This document shows positions 8,688 through 18,350 of a stretch of 64,000 bases of DNA, one piece after another. Position numbers and translations under genes: made by a program. The DNA is from CAYWYR01 sp964462685 (GTDB lineage: Bacteria > Bacteroidota > Ignavibacteria > Kapaibacteriales > UBA2268). Position 1 is the first letter of the stretch; each line of letters begins with the position of its first letter. The stretch covers positions 124,001 to 188,000 of the forward strand of contig CAYWYR010000003.1 in NCBI GenBank assembly GCA_964462685.1, in the 5' to 3' direction. Below the pieces are notes generated by a model. That model saw nothing but the letters and a program-made list of their open reading frames with translations. It was not told where the DNA came from and ran no database searches.

Positions 8688-11600
8688 ATGAAAAATATAT
8701 TTATCGTATTGGCAATTATATTAACATCACTATATAGTGTTGATATGCAAGCCCAAAGCCGTCTCGAGATACTTGGTGTTGATCCGAGTAATTACCCTGC
8801 AATGCAGGCAGAGGTCAAAGTATTCAATAACGCAGGCGAGGATATGAGATCATTCCTTAGGCCTGAAAACTTTATAATAAACGACGGCGGTGAGATAAAG
8901 CCTGCAAACGATATCGAATGCGACGACAATAGACTTAAAATGTCCCTTATCATAACATTAGATGTCAGTACCTCAATGGTAAACAGAGCCAAGCCTGAAT
9001 TTAGTAACAGGACCGGTAAAGATGTAGCAGAAATCGCTATTAGAAATTTTATTAATCAATTTCCTGAAAATACTGGTGAAATCGCTATTACGACTTTTTC
9101 AAGTGGCGAAGGTGGGTATATAGCAACAAGAGTTCACAGAGAGTTTAGTGAAGATAAACAAGATCTTTTAGCCTCTTTGAATGAAATTGGATACAACGGA
9201 AGAACGAATTATAACAAAGCTATATTAGGTGATACATTAGTAACAGGTAGAGATCTGCCAAATGGTGAACCTGAAATCTTCATTAGAGATGGTGTAATTC
9301 AATTAGCTGAAAGAGCGAGATATTCTGTCTTCAACTTGTTTATTACCGATGGTGCTCATTCCGAGGGTGCATTGAAAGAGGTTGAAATGACAAATGAGCT
9401 TAATGCTCGAAATATCAAACTCTATCCTATTTCGCTTGGCCTACCTTTACCAGGTGAGCTCGAAAGCATAGCTCGTGCTACTGGTGGTAATGCTGATGCT
9501 GGTAGTAATCTTACAAATGAAAGTGAATTTGAAAGCTTTTTCCAACTCCTACTTAGCGATGCGACACAAATTGCCAATCCATCCCCTTGCATACTAACTT
9601 GGGATGCTAATTGCAGTGGTGGAGAGCTTGATATCACTTATAACGATTATGGAAACCCCTCTGCTCAAGAATCATATATAATACCTCCAGATAGACTTCC
9701 AATAGTCGAGTTACCGGTAGCCTTCGGCGGTAGTATAGATTTCTACAATCAGGGGTTTGATGCTCCGACTACTGTTTCTATTCCTTTTACGGCACGAAAA
9801 AACAATTATAACCTCGAGGATATTGAAATAGGCGATCCACGGTTCGAGATTGTAGGCAATACAAATTATGTAATTCAGCAAGACCAGACAGTAGATATCG
9901 ATATCAGGCTCACTACCTCTATTCGCGAATGTATAAATACAGATATCACTTTTAAGAGTGAAGGGTGTGATTATACCTTCCCACTTAATGCGAATTTTGC
10001 ATATATAGAAGCAGTTGATGTAGGTTCTACAACTATTGGTGAAGAACTTACTTATACTCAAACGGATGCTTTCTGTAATTATACAAATCAACGCTTAACG
10101 GCCGATTTTCCTACCATATTTGGCGGGAATGCAGCGAGCGAGTTTGACATAATAACCCAGTTCCCTATCGATATCGAACCTTGTGAATGTATTGATATCG
10201 AATATGCGTTCAACCCTTCCACAACTGGAGTTAGAAGCTCTGAATATTCTCTAACAGTAGGTGGCCAGATTTTCGAGGCACCAATCACTGGTGCAGGTGG
10301 CGGCGCTGCACAGATTGCGGCTGAATGGCCAACTCCTATTCCTACTGGTAACTGCGAATTAGCCAGTAATACCGTTCAGGTAGAGGTATTTAATAACGGT
10401 CCTGTTGAGCTCCAGATTACTGACGTATCAATAGAAGGCCCAGATGCTGACGATTTTAGAGACCCTACAGTAGTTTTATGGACAGCAGACCCGAATGGTT
10501 CTACATTTATTGAAGTTTCTACCAATATACAAGACGTAACAGTTTTCGGCCAAAGAAACGCAGAACTTGTTATTGTTAACAATTCGGATAACGCCCCGGA
10601 GTTCAGACTTCCCATATCAGTTTACATAAATGAAGTCGAAATACAAACAGATATTCAAGAAATCGACTTCGGCGTTCTATGCCCTGGTGAGAACGTATCG
10701 GAAACCATCACGATAACTAATACTGCTATTAGTAAAGGAGAGTTTTCCGTATATCCTGAAGTAAACAATAACTACTATACTTTAAGTACAGATGAGTTCT
10801 TCTTGCCCGACGGGGGTTCGGAAACTATAACAGTTAACTTTGGTACAAACGATGTTGGTACTTATGATGGACAGGTAAGTCTGGTTGATGCATGTGCAAG
10901 AGTTATTCCGGTTACACTTCGCGCTACAGTTTCAAACCCCGAGCTTGAAATCGTTAGCGGCGATCAATTGTCCTCTGGTATAGGAGAGATAACTGCTTCA
11001 GATTTAGTTGTGAGAAATAACTCAGAACATATCCTTACGATTATCGGTGGAAACATCAGCGATACCGAGATTACTTTTATAGATGATCCTGCTACTAACA
11101 ACATAACGATTCAGCCAAATCAAACCGCTGCTATCCCACTTGAATATCTGCCTTTGGCCAATACTCTTATCACACCAAATATTACATTGCAGACCGATAA
11201 ATGTGGTTATACCTTCACAGGCACTTTAGAGGCACAGCCTGGGGTACTTGATGGAGAATTGATAGTTAGTGACGCTCAAGCGAGAGTCGGTGAACGGTTT
11301 AATTTAAACCTTGATTTCACTAATAAAACACCTGGATTCGAAGTTTTAACTACAGACAGAATATCTTTTGATCTTACTTATGATTCCAGATATTGTGAAT
11401 TTGTGAATATGCCAGGCGTTAACGCAACTGAAACAATCGACGCTACCAACTTCGCTACCTTATCTGTTATTGATTACCCGATCGATAACTTGGATAATGA
11501 CCCAATCATTCTTGATTTTATCGCCAAACAAGGTTTAGTAGGCGCAGATATAACACCTATGATTATCGAGAATGCAACAGCCGAAGGATTCATAATATCT

Positions 11601-12353
11601 TTGAGCAATGCAAATCTTGAAATTATCAGATCTTTTGCCAATATCGAAATAAATGATTATTCTGTTAGCACCGGCAACACTATTACTTACCCGATTTTGA
11701 TAACCGATGAAAATGGGGATCTGCAAGATTTCCATCAAGGCTTTACAGGCACAATAGAGTATAATCCTCTAGTACTTAGTCCAATTGGCGAAAACTTCGA
11801 CATCACCTATAATCAAGATTATTCTGTAGCTACTATGACTTTTGAAGAGAGTATCAACTTCGCAAATGATCAAGCAAGTAAAAACCCGACCATTCAAAAC
11901 ACTAGGCAGTTTCAAATAATGTCAATCGATTTCAGAGCTCTTTACGGTAATGAAAGAACAACAGAGATTAAAGTAAAAGATGTAGAGTCAATTGCGGGAG
12001 AAGTTGAAATAGACAATTCTTCATCAAATGTAACTATCGAAGATATATGTGATTACGGAAATGATGAGTATCGTTTCCTTGAGTTAAGCCCTACAGCTAC
12101 CCCTATAAATGTTTCTGCGTTAGCTGAATCTCCAAATCAGGTAACTATCAATGCGGCAACCGTTGAAAGCGTTGTGCATACATTATCTATTTACAATACC
12201 AATGGACAGCTAGTTTATACGCAAGAAGGATTCGGTGTGCCGGGCCGACACTCTCTAAACCTTAACGGGCAAACCTTCACTACAGGCTCATACTTTGTAA
12301 TCCTAAAAGGGCTTACAAACTCAGCCACAAGTAGATTTGTGATAACTAAATAA
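8688..12353 (+). CDS. large secreted vWA-domain protein with T9SS C-terminal sorting domain
   Basis: A signal peptide (residues 1-22, ending MQAQ) leads into a beta-rich segment and then a von Willebrand A domain. The vWA metal site D92-x-S94-x-S96 is intact (LDVSTSMV), with further vWA strands to about residue 295. The middle (about 330-870) is a series of Ig-like repeats of the choice-of-anchor/ASH kind, each with a phrase such as IDFGVLCPGENVSETITITN. Two cohesin-like segments (about 870-1130) follow. The last 80 residues, with VHTLSIYNTNGQLVYTQ and a final SRFVITK, form a type A T9SS sorting domain. The protein is therefore probably exported by T9SS and anchored on the cell surface, perhaps for adhesion. 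The ligand is unknown. It may be cotranscribed with the OmpA-family gene 51 bases upstream. Confidence 0.8.
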   Translation: MKNIFIVLAIILTSLYSVDMQAQSRLEILGVDPSNYPAMQAEVKVFNNAGEDMRSFLRPENFIINDGGEIKPANDIECDDNRLKMSLIITLDVSTSMVNRAKPEFSNRTGKDVAEIAIRNFINQFPENTGEIAITTFSSGEGGYIATRVHREFSEDKQDLLASLNEIGYNGRTNYNKAILGDTLVTGRDLPNGEPEIFIRDGVIQLAERARYSVFNLFITDGAHSEGALKEVEMTNELNARNIKLYPISLGLPLPGELESIARATGGNADAGSNLTNESEFESFFQLLLSDATQIANPSPCILTWDANCSGGELDITYNDYGNPSAQESYIIPPDRLPIVELPVAFGGSIDFYNQGFDAPTTVSIPFTARKNNYNLEDIEIGDPRFEIVGNTNYVIQQDQTVDIDIRLTTSIRECINTDITFKSEGCDYTFPLNANFAYIEAVDVGSTTIGEELTYTQTDAFCNYTNQRLTADFPTIFGGNAASEFDIITQFPIDIEPCECIDIEYAFNPSTTGVRSSEYSLTVGGQIFEAPITGAGGGAAQIAAEWPTPIPTGNCELASNTVQVEVFNNGPVELQITDVSIEGPDADDFRDPTVVLWTADPNGSTFIEVSTNIQDVTVFGQRNAELVIVNNSDNAPEFRLPISVYINEVEIQTDIQEIDFGVLCPGENVSETITITNTAISKGEFSVYPEVNNNYYTLSTDEFFLPDGGSETITVNFGTNDVGTYDGQVSLVDACARVIPVTLRATVSNPELEIVSGDQLSSGIGEITASDLVVRNNSEHILTIIGGNISDTEITFIDDPATNNITIQPNQTAAIPLEYLPLANTLITPNITLQTDKCGYTFTGTLEAQPGVLDGELIVSDAQARVGERFNLNLDFTNKTPGFEVLTTDRISFDLTYDSRYCEFVNMPGVNATETIDATNFATLSVIDYPIDNLDNDPIILDFIAKQGLVGADITPMIIENATAEGFIISLSNANLEIIRSFANIEINDYSVSTGNTITYPILITDENGDLQDFHQGFTGTIEYNPLVLSPIGENFDITYNQDYSVATMTFEESINFANDQASKNPTIQNTRQFQIMSIDFRALYGNERTTEIKVKDVESIAGEVEIDNSSSNVTIEDICDYGNDEYRFLELSPTATPINVSALAESPNQVTINAATVESVVHTLSIYNTNGQLVYTQEGFGVPGRHSLNLNGQTFTTGSYFVILKGLTNSATSRFVITK

Positions 12354-12373
12354 ATTCTTTTTTTTACTGTAAA

Positions 12374-12409
12374 GGCCGTTTAGCTTTTGAAGCCAAACGG
12401 TCTTTTTTT
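12374..12409 (+). terminator. rho-independent terminator after the vWA gene
   Basis: GGCCGTTTAGCTT at 12374-12386 pairs with AAGCCAAACGGTC at 12390-12402 (one mismatch and one G-T pair) around a TTG loop, followed by seven T residues. It separates the envelope genes from the parAB operon. Confidence 0.85.
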
Positions 12410-12492
12410 ATATCATCGGTTTAGATTATCATCTAACTTGAGTACATTGCGTTTTATAATCTATCATATTAACCGAAAAGCATCATACCCAT

Positions 12493-13275
12493 TTGGCAAA
12501 AATTATATCTATAGCAAACCAAAAAGGAGGCGTTGGTAAAACTACCACCTCTGTTAACCTTGCGGCTTCCCTTGCCGCTCTCGAGCGATCGGTACTATTG
12601 ATTGATATTGACCCTCAGGCAAATGCCTCTGGTGGAGTTGGGGTAGATTCAAAACAATTACCCAATAGTGTTTATGATGTACTTAGCGGCTCAACAGATA
12701 TAAATGACGCGATTGTTCCCACACAAATGGAATATCTCGATCTACTGCCTTCACATATCAATCTTGTAGGGGCCGAGATTGAGTTAGTTGGCAGGGATGG
12801 CAGAGAGAAGGTACTTAAACAGGCATTGGTAAATCTTAAAAAAGATTACGAATATATAATTATCGACTGTCCCCCATCGCTCGGGCTTTTAACATTAAAC
12901 TCATTTACTGCCTCCGATACTGTATTAATACCTGTTCAGTGCGAATATTACGCACTTGAAGGGCTGGGGCAGCTTCTGAATACCATATCTATTGTACGGT
13001 ATCATTTGAACTCAGATCTGGAAATAGAAGGTGTTTTGCTTACCATGTTTGATTCTAGGCTGAGACTTTCAAATCAGGTGGTAGCGGAAGTGCAACAACA
13101 CTTCGCCGATAAAGTTTTCAAAACACTTATACCTAGAAACGTAAGGCTTTCAGAATCACCTTCTCACGGTAAGCCAGTACTTCTATATGATGCGCTTTCA
13201 GTTGGGGCTCAGTCATATCTAGAATTAGCGAAAGAAATGCACAAGAAAAATTTAGTCAAAAAGGTAAGTGCCTGA
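12493..13275 (+). CDS. parA: chromosome-partitioning ATPase ParA/Soj
   Basis: A 260-residue ParA/MinD-type ATPase that moves replicated origins together with ParB. The deviant Walker A motif KGGVGKTT lies at residues 11-18, and IIIDCPPSLGLLTLNS (Walker B) and IPVQCEYYALEGLGQL follow as in chromosomal Soj proteins. There is no N-terminal DNA-binding extension, unlike plasmid type Ia ParA. Translation begins at TTG (12493), which immediately precedes the conserved AKIISIANQKGG start. Its TGA overlaps the parB ATG by one base, so the two are translationally coupled. The 80 bases before it contain no recognisable TAnnTTTG box. Confidence 0.95.
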   Translation: MAKIISIANQKGGVGKTTTSVNLAASLAALERSVLLIDIDPQANASGGVGVDSKQLPNSVYDVLSGSTDINDAIVPTQMEYLDLLPSHINLVGAEIELVGRDGREKVLKQALVNLKKDYEYIIIDCPPSLGLLTLNSFTASDTVLIPVQCEYYALEGLGQLLNTISIVRYHLNSDLEIEGVLLTMFDSRLRLSNQVVAEVQQHFADKVFKTLIPRNVRLSESPSHGKPVLLYDALSVGAQSYLELAKEMHKKNLVKKVSA

Positions 13276-14177
13276 TGAAAAAGAAAGATACAGGCTTAGG
13301 CAGAGGTCTTGGTGCTCTCATACCATCGGTACAGTTTGAAAAAGATGACAATGGTTTTGATCGCCCAAAAAAAGACGAAGTATTCTCCACTACTATCGAA
13401 ATACCGATAGATCAGATTGTCCGCAATCCCTACCAACCGAGAAAAAGCTTTGAGCAGAGCGCTCTGGCCGAGCTTAAGGATTCTATTCAACTACATGGCG
13501 TTATCCAACCCATTACCGTGAGAAAAGTTGCTCGTGGCTATGAGCTGATAGCTGGCGAAAGAAGATTAAGGGCTTCACAGTTAGCAGGTCTGGAAACTGT
13601 TCCTGCTAACATAATGAGTGTCGAATCAAGCCAAAAAATGCTTGAACTCGCCCTGATAGAAAATATTCAGAGATACGATCTGAACCCTATCGAAGAAGCT
13701 ATGGCGTATAAACAGCTTCTCGATGAGTGCGGCCTTACGCAGGAACAAGTTGCCCGTCAGGTCAGTAAAGAGCGCTCAACTGTTACGAATCTATTAAGGC
13801 TTCTTCGACTGCCTGATTCCGCTCAGGAAGCTCTCAAAAACGGTGGGATATCTCTCGGCCATGCTAAAGTACTCCTCGGCTTGAATGACAATGATGTGAT
13901 AAGCGACTTGGTTTCGAAAATCATTAGTGAAAAACTTTCGGTGAGACAATTAAATGACAAGATCAAATCGCTAAAGGATAAACCGAAAAAAGAAAAGCCT
14001 GAGATAAAAGATATTGACCCTTTTGTCAAAGCAGTAGAAAAGCAGTTACGAGACGGCTACGCGACAGACGTTAGAATCAAGTTAAAAGAAAATAATTCCG
14101 GCTCTATAGAGATCAAATTCTATTCTGAAAGTGATCTGAACAGAATTCTACAGATTATGGAGAATTCCGATAGTTGA
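13275..14177 (+). CDS. parB: chromosome-partitioning protein ParB
   Basis: ParB binds parS sites near the origin, spreads as a CTP-dependent clamp and stimulates ParA. The N-terminus GLGRGLGALIP is the ParA-interacting tail. The nuclease-like/CTPase domain (about residues 40-110) includes NPYQPRKSFEQSALAEL and the GERRLRAS nucleotide motif. The helix-turn-helix (LTQEQVARQVSKERSTVTNL) is near residues 155-175, and a dimerisation tail completes 300 residues. No match to the usual parS palindrome was noticed in this window. The stop overlaps the TTG start of the next gene by four bases. Confidence 0.95.
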   Translation: MKKKDTGLGRGLGALIPSVQFEKDDNGFDRPKKDEVFSTTIEIPIDQIVRNPYQPRKSFEQSALAELKDSIQLHGVIQPITVRKVARGYELIAGERRLRASQLAGLETVPANIMSVESSQKMLELALIENIQRYDLNPIEEAMAYKQLLDECGLTQEQVARQVSKERSTVTNLLRLLRLPDSAQEALKNGGISLGHAKVLLGLNDNDVISDLVSKIISEKLSVRQLNDKIKSLKDKPKKEKPEIKDIDPFVKAVEKQLRDGYATDVRIKLKENNSGSIEIKFYSESDLNRILQIMENSDS

Positions 14178-14593
14178 CTTATAGTTTAAAGCATAATTAT
14201 AAGCATAGAGTGCGTTACGCCGATACCGATAAAATGGGTATTGTTTATAATGGCACATACCTTACTTATTTCGAGATCGGCAGAACTGAACTGATAAGGG
14301 ATATTGGACTGCCCTATTCCGATGTTGAAAAGCACGGCTATCACCTGCCACTTATCGACGCTAACCTGAAATTCCTCTCACCTGCGGTATATGATGATTT
14401 GATAGATATTGAATCAAGGTGCGAGTTTGATCCCCTTTCACTGCGCATCAAATTCCACTATAATATAACATTACAGGGCCGCACTATCTGTACAGGCTTA
14501 ACAACTCACGTGTTTATCCGTTCAGAAAATGGCAAACCGGTAAAGCCACCGGCTTTTTTCGTTCAGAAAATTTATGATAGATATGAAAAGTAA
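14174..14593 (+). CDS. acyl-CoA thioesterase, hotdog fold (4HBT/YbgC-FadM type)
   Basis: The 139-residue protein begins, after a short strand, with VRYADTDKMGIVYNGTYLTYFE. This is the 4HBT signature in which the Asp of TDKMG is catalytic and the following helix packs in the hotdog fold. These enzymes hydrolyse acyl-CoA or 4-hydroxybenzoyl-CoA-like thioesters; the acyl specificity cannot be read. Translation starts at TTG inside the parB stop (TTGA overlap) and the 3' end overlaps the next gene by up to 20 bases, so it is embedded in the parAB operon. Confidence 0.87.
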   Translation: MTYSLKHNYKHRVRYADTDKMGIVYNGTYLTYFEIGRTELIRDIGLPYSDVEKHGYHLPLIDANLKFLSPAVYDDLIDIESRCEFDPLSLRIKFHYNITLQGRTICTGLTTHVFIRSENGKPVKPPAFFVQKIYDRYEK

Positions 14594-15533
14594 GTTGATT
14601 TTATCCATGCTTTGCTTTTTTGTAGGTGCTGACTTACTTTCCCAAGTAGAGACGAACTCCCCATACCTTACAGTAACAGCAATCACCGATGCCCGGGCTT
14701 CAGCGCTCGCCAATGCGGTTGTAACAGCAGAAGACGACATTTTCTCTCTTTTCATAAATCCGGCAACTCTTTATACTGTTGAATCCCGAAATATAGGGGC
14801 TACCTTTCAAAAAAACATTGGTGATATAAACGCGGGCAACCTTATCTATGTTAATGATGATATAACTACTGGCGGCGTATGGGCGGCCTCTACAAATTTT
14901 GTAGATTTTGGTACCTTCGATCGCTCTGATATATTCGGAATCAGGACCGGTTCTACATTCGGCGGGCAAAACTTCAATATCGGCCTTACATACTCTAATG
15001 AACTTGACAGTAATTTCTATTATGGAGTAACAGGAAGATATCTTTTTGCAGGTCTGGAAAGCCAGTCATCCATGGCTTTGGTGTTGGATGCGGGACTGGT
15101 TTATGCATTTTCTGATAATCGCTCTAATATCGGTCTCTCGATCCTTGGTGCCGGAGCTGTGCTCACAACTTTTGACGGTTCAGATCTCAGCCTCACACCT
15201 GATGTCAGGATAGGCTTTAGCCATAGATTGCAGGGCATGCCGCTGTTGTTTAATATCGCACTCCACCATCTTGCAAATGACTATGACGGCTTTTTCGAAC
15301 GATTCGAAAACATAGCAGTAGGTGGTGAGTTCATAATAAGCGAAAGCATTAGACTGCGTGGTGGTTATGATTTCTATACACGCCAGAACCTCACCCCTGA
15401 TTCTCAAGCAGCGCTTTCAGGAATTTCACTTGGCGCGGGATTTATACTCTCTGATTTTGACTTCAACTTTTCCTATAATCAATACGGAAGCAACGCACAG
15501 ATTTTCAGACTTTCAGTAAACTCATCAATATGA
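14574..15533 (+). CDS. PorV/PorQ-family outer-membrane protein, probably PorQ of the type IX secretion system
   Basis: A signal peptide ending near DLLSQ precedes TAITDARASALANAVVTAEDDIFSLFINPA. This is the N-terminal block of the PorV/PorQ family, 14-strand FadL-like barrels of the T9SS that hold or shuttle the attachment complex. The remainder alternates beta strands (FGGQNFNIGLTY, SLGAGFILSDFDFNFSYNQY) and ends at a short polar tail. The length of 319 (or 316) residues fits PorQ better than the longer PorV. ATG occurs at 14574 and 14583; the second lies directly before MKSKLIL. The presence of two proteins with T9SS tails in the window supports the assignment, although PorQ and PorV cannot be separated with certainty by eye. 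Confidence 0.7.
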   Translation: MIDMKSKLILSMLCFFVGADLLSQVETNSPYLTVTAITDARASALANAVVTAEDDIFSLFINPATLYTVESRNIGATFQKNIGDINAGNLIYVNDDITTGGVWAASTNFVDFGTFDRSDIFGIRTGSTFGGQNFNIGLTYSNELDSNFYYGVTGRYLFAGLESQSSMALVLDAGLVYAFSDNRSNIGLSILGAGAVLTTFDGSDLSLTPDVRIGFSHRLQGMPLLFNIALHHLANDYDGFFERFENIAVGGEFIISESIRLRGGYDFYTRQNLTPDSQAALSGISLGAGFILSDFDFNFSYNQYGSNAQIFRLSVNSSI

Positions 15534-15910
15534 TTAAAATACTAATACTATCGGCTATTCTTTCAGTAATTACTTTTACAAGTATTAACTCCCAAGGCCA
15601 AACACCTGAAAAAGTATCCCTTTCTATGGTGATAGGCGATTTTGCTTACTTAAGAAGCGAATTCGACGAGATAGAGATCAAAGCTACCGAGGTTGACGCG
15701 CTCATCGGAATACAGAAAAGTATGGATAACGTAATGCGTTCGCCTGTTATTATGGAAAAAGAACCCTATGAGGTTGTTACTATCGATATCATAAAAACTA
15801 TGGCAAACAACATGCTCGTATTTATGGATCGGATGATAATCAAGGGGAAAGACGCAGTAAGATTTCAGCGCTTCAGAAATAACCTACAACAAGCTATTTC
15901 AGGTAGTTGA
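15530..15910 (+). CDS. small exported protein of unknown function
   Basis: A 126-residue protein with a signal peptide (about residues 1-22, ISLFT-like hydrophobic core ending NSQGQT). The mature part is short and mostly helical (EFDEIEIKATEVDALIGIQK, then a helix rich in Met and Arg). No domain is recognised. Its ATG overlaps the porQ-like stop by four bases, so it is the last gene of the parAB-porQ transcript and may be a periplasmic partner of that barrel. Its 3' end overlaps the convergent glycosyltransferase gene by 12 bases. Confidence 0.65.
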   Translation: MIKILILSAILSVITFTSINSQGQTPEKVSLSMVIGDFAYLRSEFDEIEIKATEVDALIGIQKSMDNVMRSPVIMEKEPYEVVTIDIIKTMANNMLVFMDRMIIKGKDAVRFQRFRNNLQQAISGS

Positions 15911-17089
15911 AATAGATCTGAGTTGTTCTACAACTCTGGTTATAATAAGCTTCCAGTTATGATTAGCCATAATAAAAGCTTTGGCCGCATTTCTAGATTC
16001 ATTAAGTAGCTTGCTATCTGATAGCAAAGTCTGAATCATTTCTGCTTGTTTTTCCGGCGAATCAGATACAAAAAGTCCATCCCGTTCTCCGGCTTTAATA
16101 CCTTCCGCGGAAACTGATGTTGCTATAACCGGCAAACCCAAAGCCATCGCTTCTAGTATTTTAAACCTGATTCCGCCGCCAACCATAAGAGGAGCTATAT
16201 AAATTTGATATTTCACTAGCTCGTCAGCATAATCTTCAACAAAGCCGATCTGGTTTACATTATCATATTCAATAAGTTTTGTTGGTATATTCTTCCCTAT
16301 CAGATTTAGGTTGATTTCTTTATCTGTATCAACTAATTTTCTCAATACATTAGTGATAAACCATTCCAGACCGTTAACATTATGTACCCAACCGTAGTTA
16401 GTGCCTATCACTAGTGATTTTTTATAGATCGGCTCCACAGTCCGATATTCAATACACTTTTTGTCAACCCCTACCGACATGTGCCTTACATCACTAGTAG
16501 CAGATAGCTGTAAGCCCTTGTGTCTATCCTCCTCAGTAATACAAAAAGTTATTGATGCATTTTTTAAAATCTGTCTCTCATCTTTTTTTAACTTTTCTGC
16601 CTGCCATTTTATGAACAGTTTCATGGGGCCGAATCTAAGATCGTCGGCATATCTTTCCCATATCAGATACTCCATATTATGCTGCCTCAATACAAAGGGA
16701 ATCCCTATTCTTTCTGACACCTTTTTTGCATACCATGCCATATTCGAATGGTCTGCCCATACTATATCAGGTGATAATCTATCTGCTAAATCAAAAATAG
16801 ACTCTAGAATCTGATTAGACTGGTGCTTTTCAATATAAATTGAGTTTTGCGAGACAATATTTTTCAGAGCGAAAGATAATCTGTTGTTTGTATCGAGTTG
16901 AAAAACAGTTACTTCTCCATATTCTTTAGCTTCTGATAGATACTTTAACTCAGGTTTGGTTTTATTGATAGATACTAAATAAGTCTGTATCCCTAAATTA
17001 TTGAAAGTCTCGAACTGATAAGCAATACTTTGTTTACCGCCATCTGTTTTTGGATATGGGAACTGAGGTGAAAGTTGTAATATCTTCAT
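15899..17089 (-). CDS. glycosyltransferase family 4 (GT-B fold)
   Basis: A 396-residue GT-B glycosyltransferase. The N-terminal domain begins ILQLSPQFPYPKTDGGKQS, with the glycine loop typical of family 4 acceptors. The C-terminal domain contains VIGTNYGWVHNVNGLEWF, then IAPLMVGGGIRFKILEAMALG with the E-x7-E region that binds the donor nucleotide, and PVIATSVSAEGI. It would transfer a sugar from a nucleotide donor to a lipid-linked or surface glycan. No membrane segments are seen. Donor and acceptor are unknown. It is transcribed alone, divergently from the K+ channel gene. Confidence 0.85.
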   Translation of the reverse strand: MKILQLSPQFPYPKTDGGKQSIAYQFETFNNLGIQTYLVSINKTKPELKYLSEAKEYGEVTVFQLDTNNRLSFALKNIVSQNSIYIEKHQSNQILESIFDLADRLSPDIVWADHSNMAWYAKKVSERIGIPFVLRQHNMEYLIWERYADDLRFGPMKLFIKWQAEKLKKDERQILKNASITFCITEEDRHKGLQLSATSDVRHMSVGVDKKCIEYRTVEPIYKKSLVIGTNYGWVHNVNGLEWFITNVLRKLVDTDKEINLNLIGKNIPTKLIEYDNVNQIGFVEDYADELVKYQIYIAPLMVGGGIRFKILEAMALGLPVIATSVSAEGIKAGERDGLFVSDSPEKQAEMIQTLLSDSKLLNESRNAAKAFIMANHNWKLIITRVVEQLRSISTT

Positions 17090-17183
17090 TATATCTAGAT
17101 ATTTAGTTCCGTGTGGATAGTAAATAGTCGCCTGTATGGAATAACTATATTAAATTGCGTATTGGCAAAGTTACGGAAATGTC

Positions 17184-18233
17184 GTGATAGTTAATAAGAA
17201 CCCAGAACACTCCGAACTAAAACTAAAGGTTCCTTTCCTTCCAGTAGGGATTTTGATCTCTGTGATAGTGATAGGTACTTTAGGTTTTCATTATATTTGG
17301 GGGGACGAAAACGCCACTTGGATCGATGCGCTGTATATGGTAATGATTACCGTTACAACCATCGGATATGGTGAGGTACACAAACTATCCCATACCGGGC
17401 AGATATTTACTATGGTGATAGCTGTATTTGGTATAGCATCACTGTTCTATATCTTTACCACAGTTATGGAAAGTCTGGTATTCAAGCAGATTTATAACAT
17501 CCGAGGCAAAAAAAGAATGCTCAAGAAAGTCTCTAAAATGTATGATCACTATATAGTTGTAGGATATGGAAGAGTAGGCAAAATAGTATATAAAGACTTG
17601 TTGGCCAGGGGAAAACAATGTGTTGTAATTGATAACGATTTTGATGAAAGTACCGAAAAAGAGCATACAAATACTGAATTCAAAGGTATTATGGGTGATG
17701 CGAGTGATGATGAGGTTCTACTCCTTTCATCAATCAAAAATGCCAAAGCAGTTATTGTTACTATAGGAAACCCAGCCGTTTCTACTTTTGTGGTACTTAC
17801 CGCAAGAGAGTTAAACAAAGACATTTATATTATAGCAAGGGGCGACCACCCAAATCTAGACTCCAAACTATATAAGGCTGGAGCAGACAAAGTTATAAAC
17901 CCTTATGAAACAGGTGGGAAAAAACTAGCTAATTTTGCAGTCAACCCTAATATTTCCGATTTCATGGAAACGAATTTCAATGCAGGGGATCAAAAACTCA
18001 GGCTGGAAAGATTCAAATTGCCCCATGAAAGTAATTATATCGGTAAAACTCTCACTGAACTTGATATCAGAAAAAATATCGGGGTAACGGTAATAGCGAT
18101 TATTCGTAACGATAAAGCGGAGCTTAACCCCCGCGCGGATTATACCGTCAACCAGAAAGACGAATTTGTAGCTCTAGGTACGCCAGAACAAATCGCTGAA
18201 TTATATAAATCAATTGAAACCTCTAAAGTTTAA
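17184..18233 (+). CDS. potassium channel protein with RCK (TrkA-N/TrkA-C) domains
   Basis: Two transmembrane helices (about residues 17-37 and 75-97) flank a pore loop with the selectivity filter TIGYGE at residues 59-64. The cytoplasmic part has an RCK/TrkA-N Rossmann domain (IVVGYGRVGKIVYKDLL near residue 121) that binds NAD or nucleotides, and a TrkA-C domain (KFKL-type start, IGKTLTELDIRKNIGVTVIAI near 275). The 349-residue length and order match MthK/Kch-type channels. The start is GTG at 17184. hprK follows downstream in the same direction. Confidence 0.92.
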   Translation: MIVNKNPEHSELKLKVPFLPVGILISVIVIGTLGFHYIWGDENATWIDALYMVMITVTTIGYGEVHKLSHTGQIFTMVIAVFGIASLFYIFTTVMESLVFKQIYNIRGKKRMLKKVSKMYDHYIVVGYGRVGKIVYKDLLARGKQCVVIDNDFDESTEKEHTNTEFKGIMGDASDDEVLLLSSIKNAKAVIVTIGNPAVSTFVVLTARELNKDIYIIARGDHPNLDSKLYKAGADKVINPYETGGKKLANFAVNPNISDFMETNFNAGDQKLRLERFKLPHESNYIGKTLTELDIRKNIGVTVIAIIRNDKAELNPRADYTVNQKDEFVALGTPEQIAELYKSIETSKV

Positions 18234-18242
18234 GACTACTAA

Positions 18243-18350
18243 AAACTGCTTAACTATCAAAACATAGAAACGATTCAGGAAACAAGTATCACGGTAGAAG
18301 AGCTAATAAAAGCTCCTATCGATTTTAATGTACTAACCGGTGATACCGGA
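18243..18350 (+). other. hprK: in-frame N-terminal coding extension of hprK without ATG, GTG or TTG
   Basis: This frame is open after a TAA at 18240-18242 and translates, just before 18351, to ITVEELIKAPIDFNV followed by LTGDTGL. That is the conserved first strand/helix of HPr kinases, normally located at the extreme N-terminus. The stretch has no ATG, GTG or TTG. ATT at 18273 would give an N-terminus QETSITVEEL, of the length expected for the family; CTG at 18246, ATA at 18264 and ATC at 18288 are alternatives. Confidence 0.7.

Noticed and set aside
12493..14177. parAB as a sign of a plasmid or of the replication origin in the window
   Set aside because: ParA lacks the plasmid-type N-terminal extension, and no parS palindrome, dnaA or rnpA-rpmH is visible, so only ordinary chromosomal parAB is supported.
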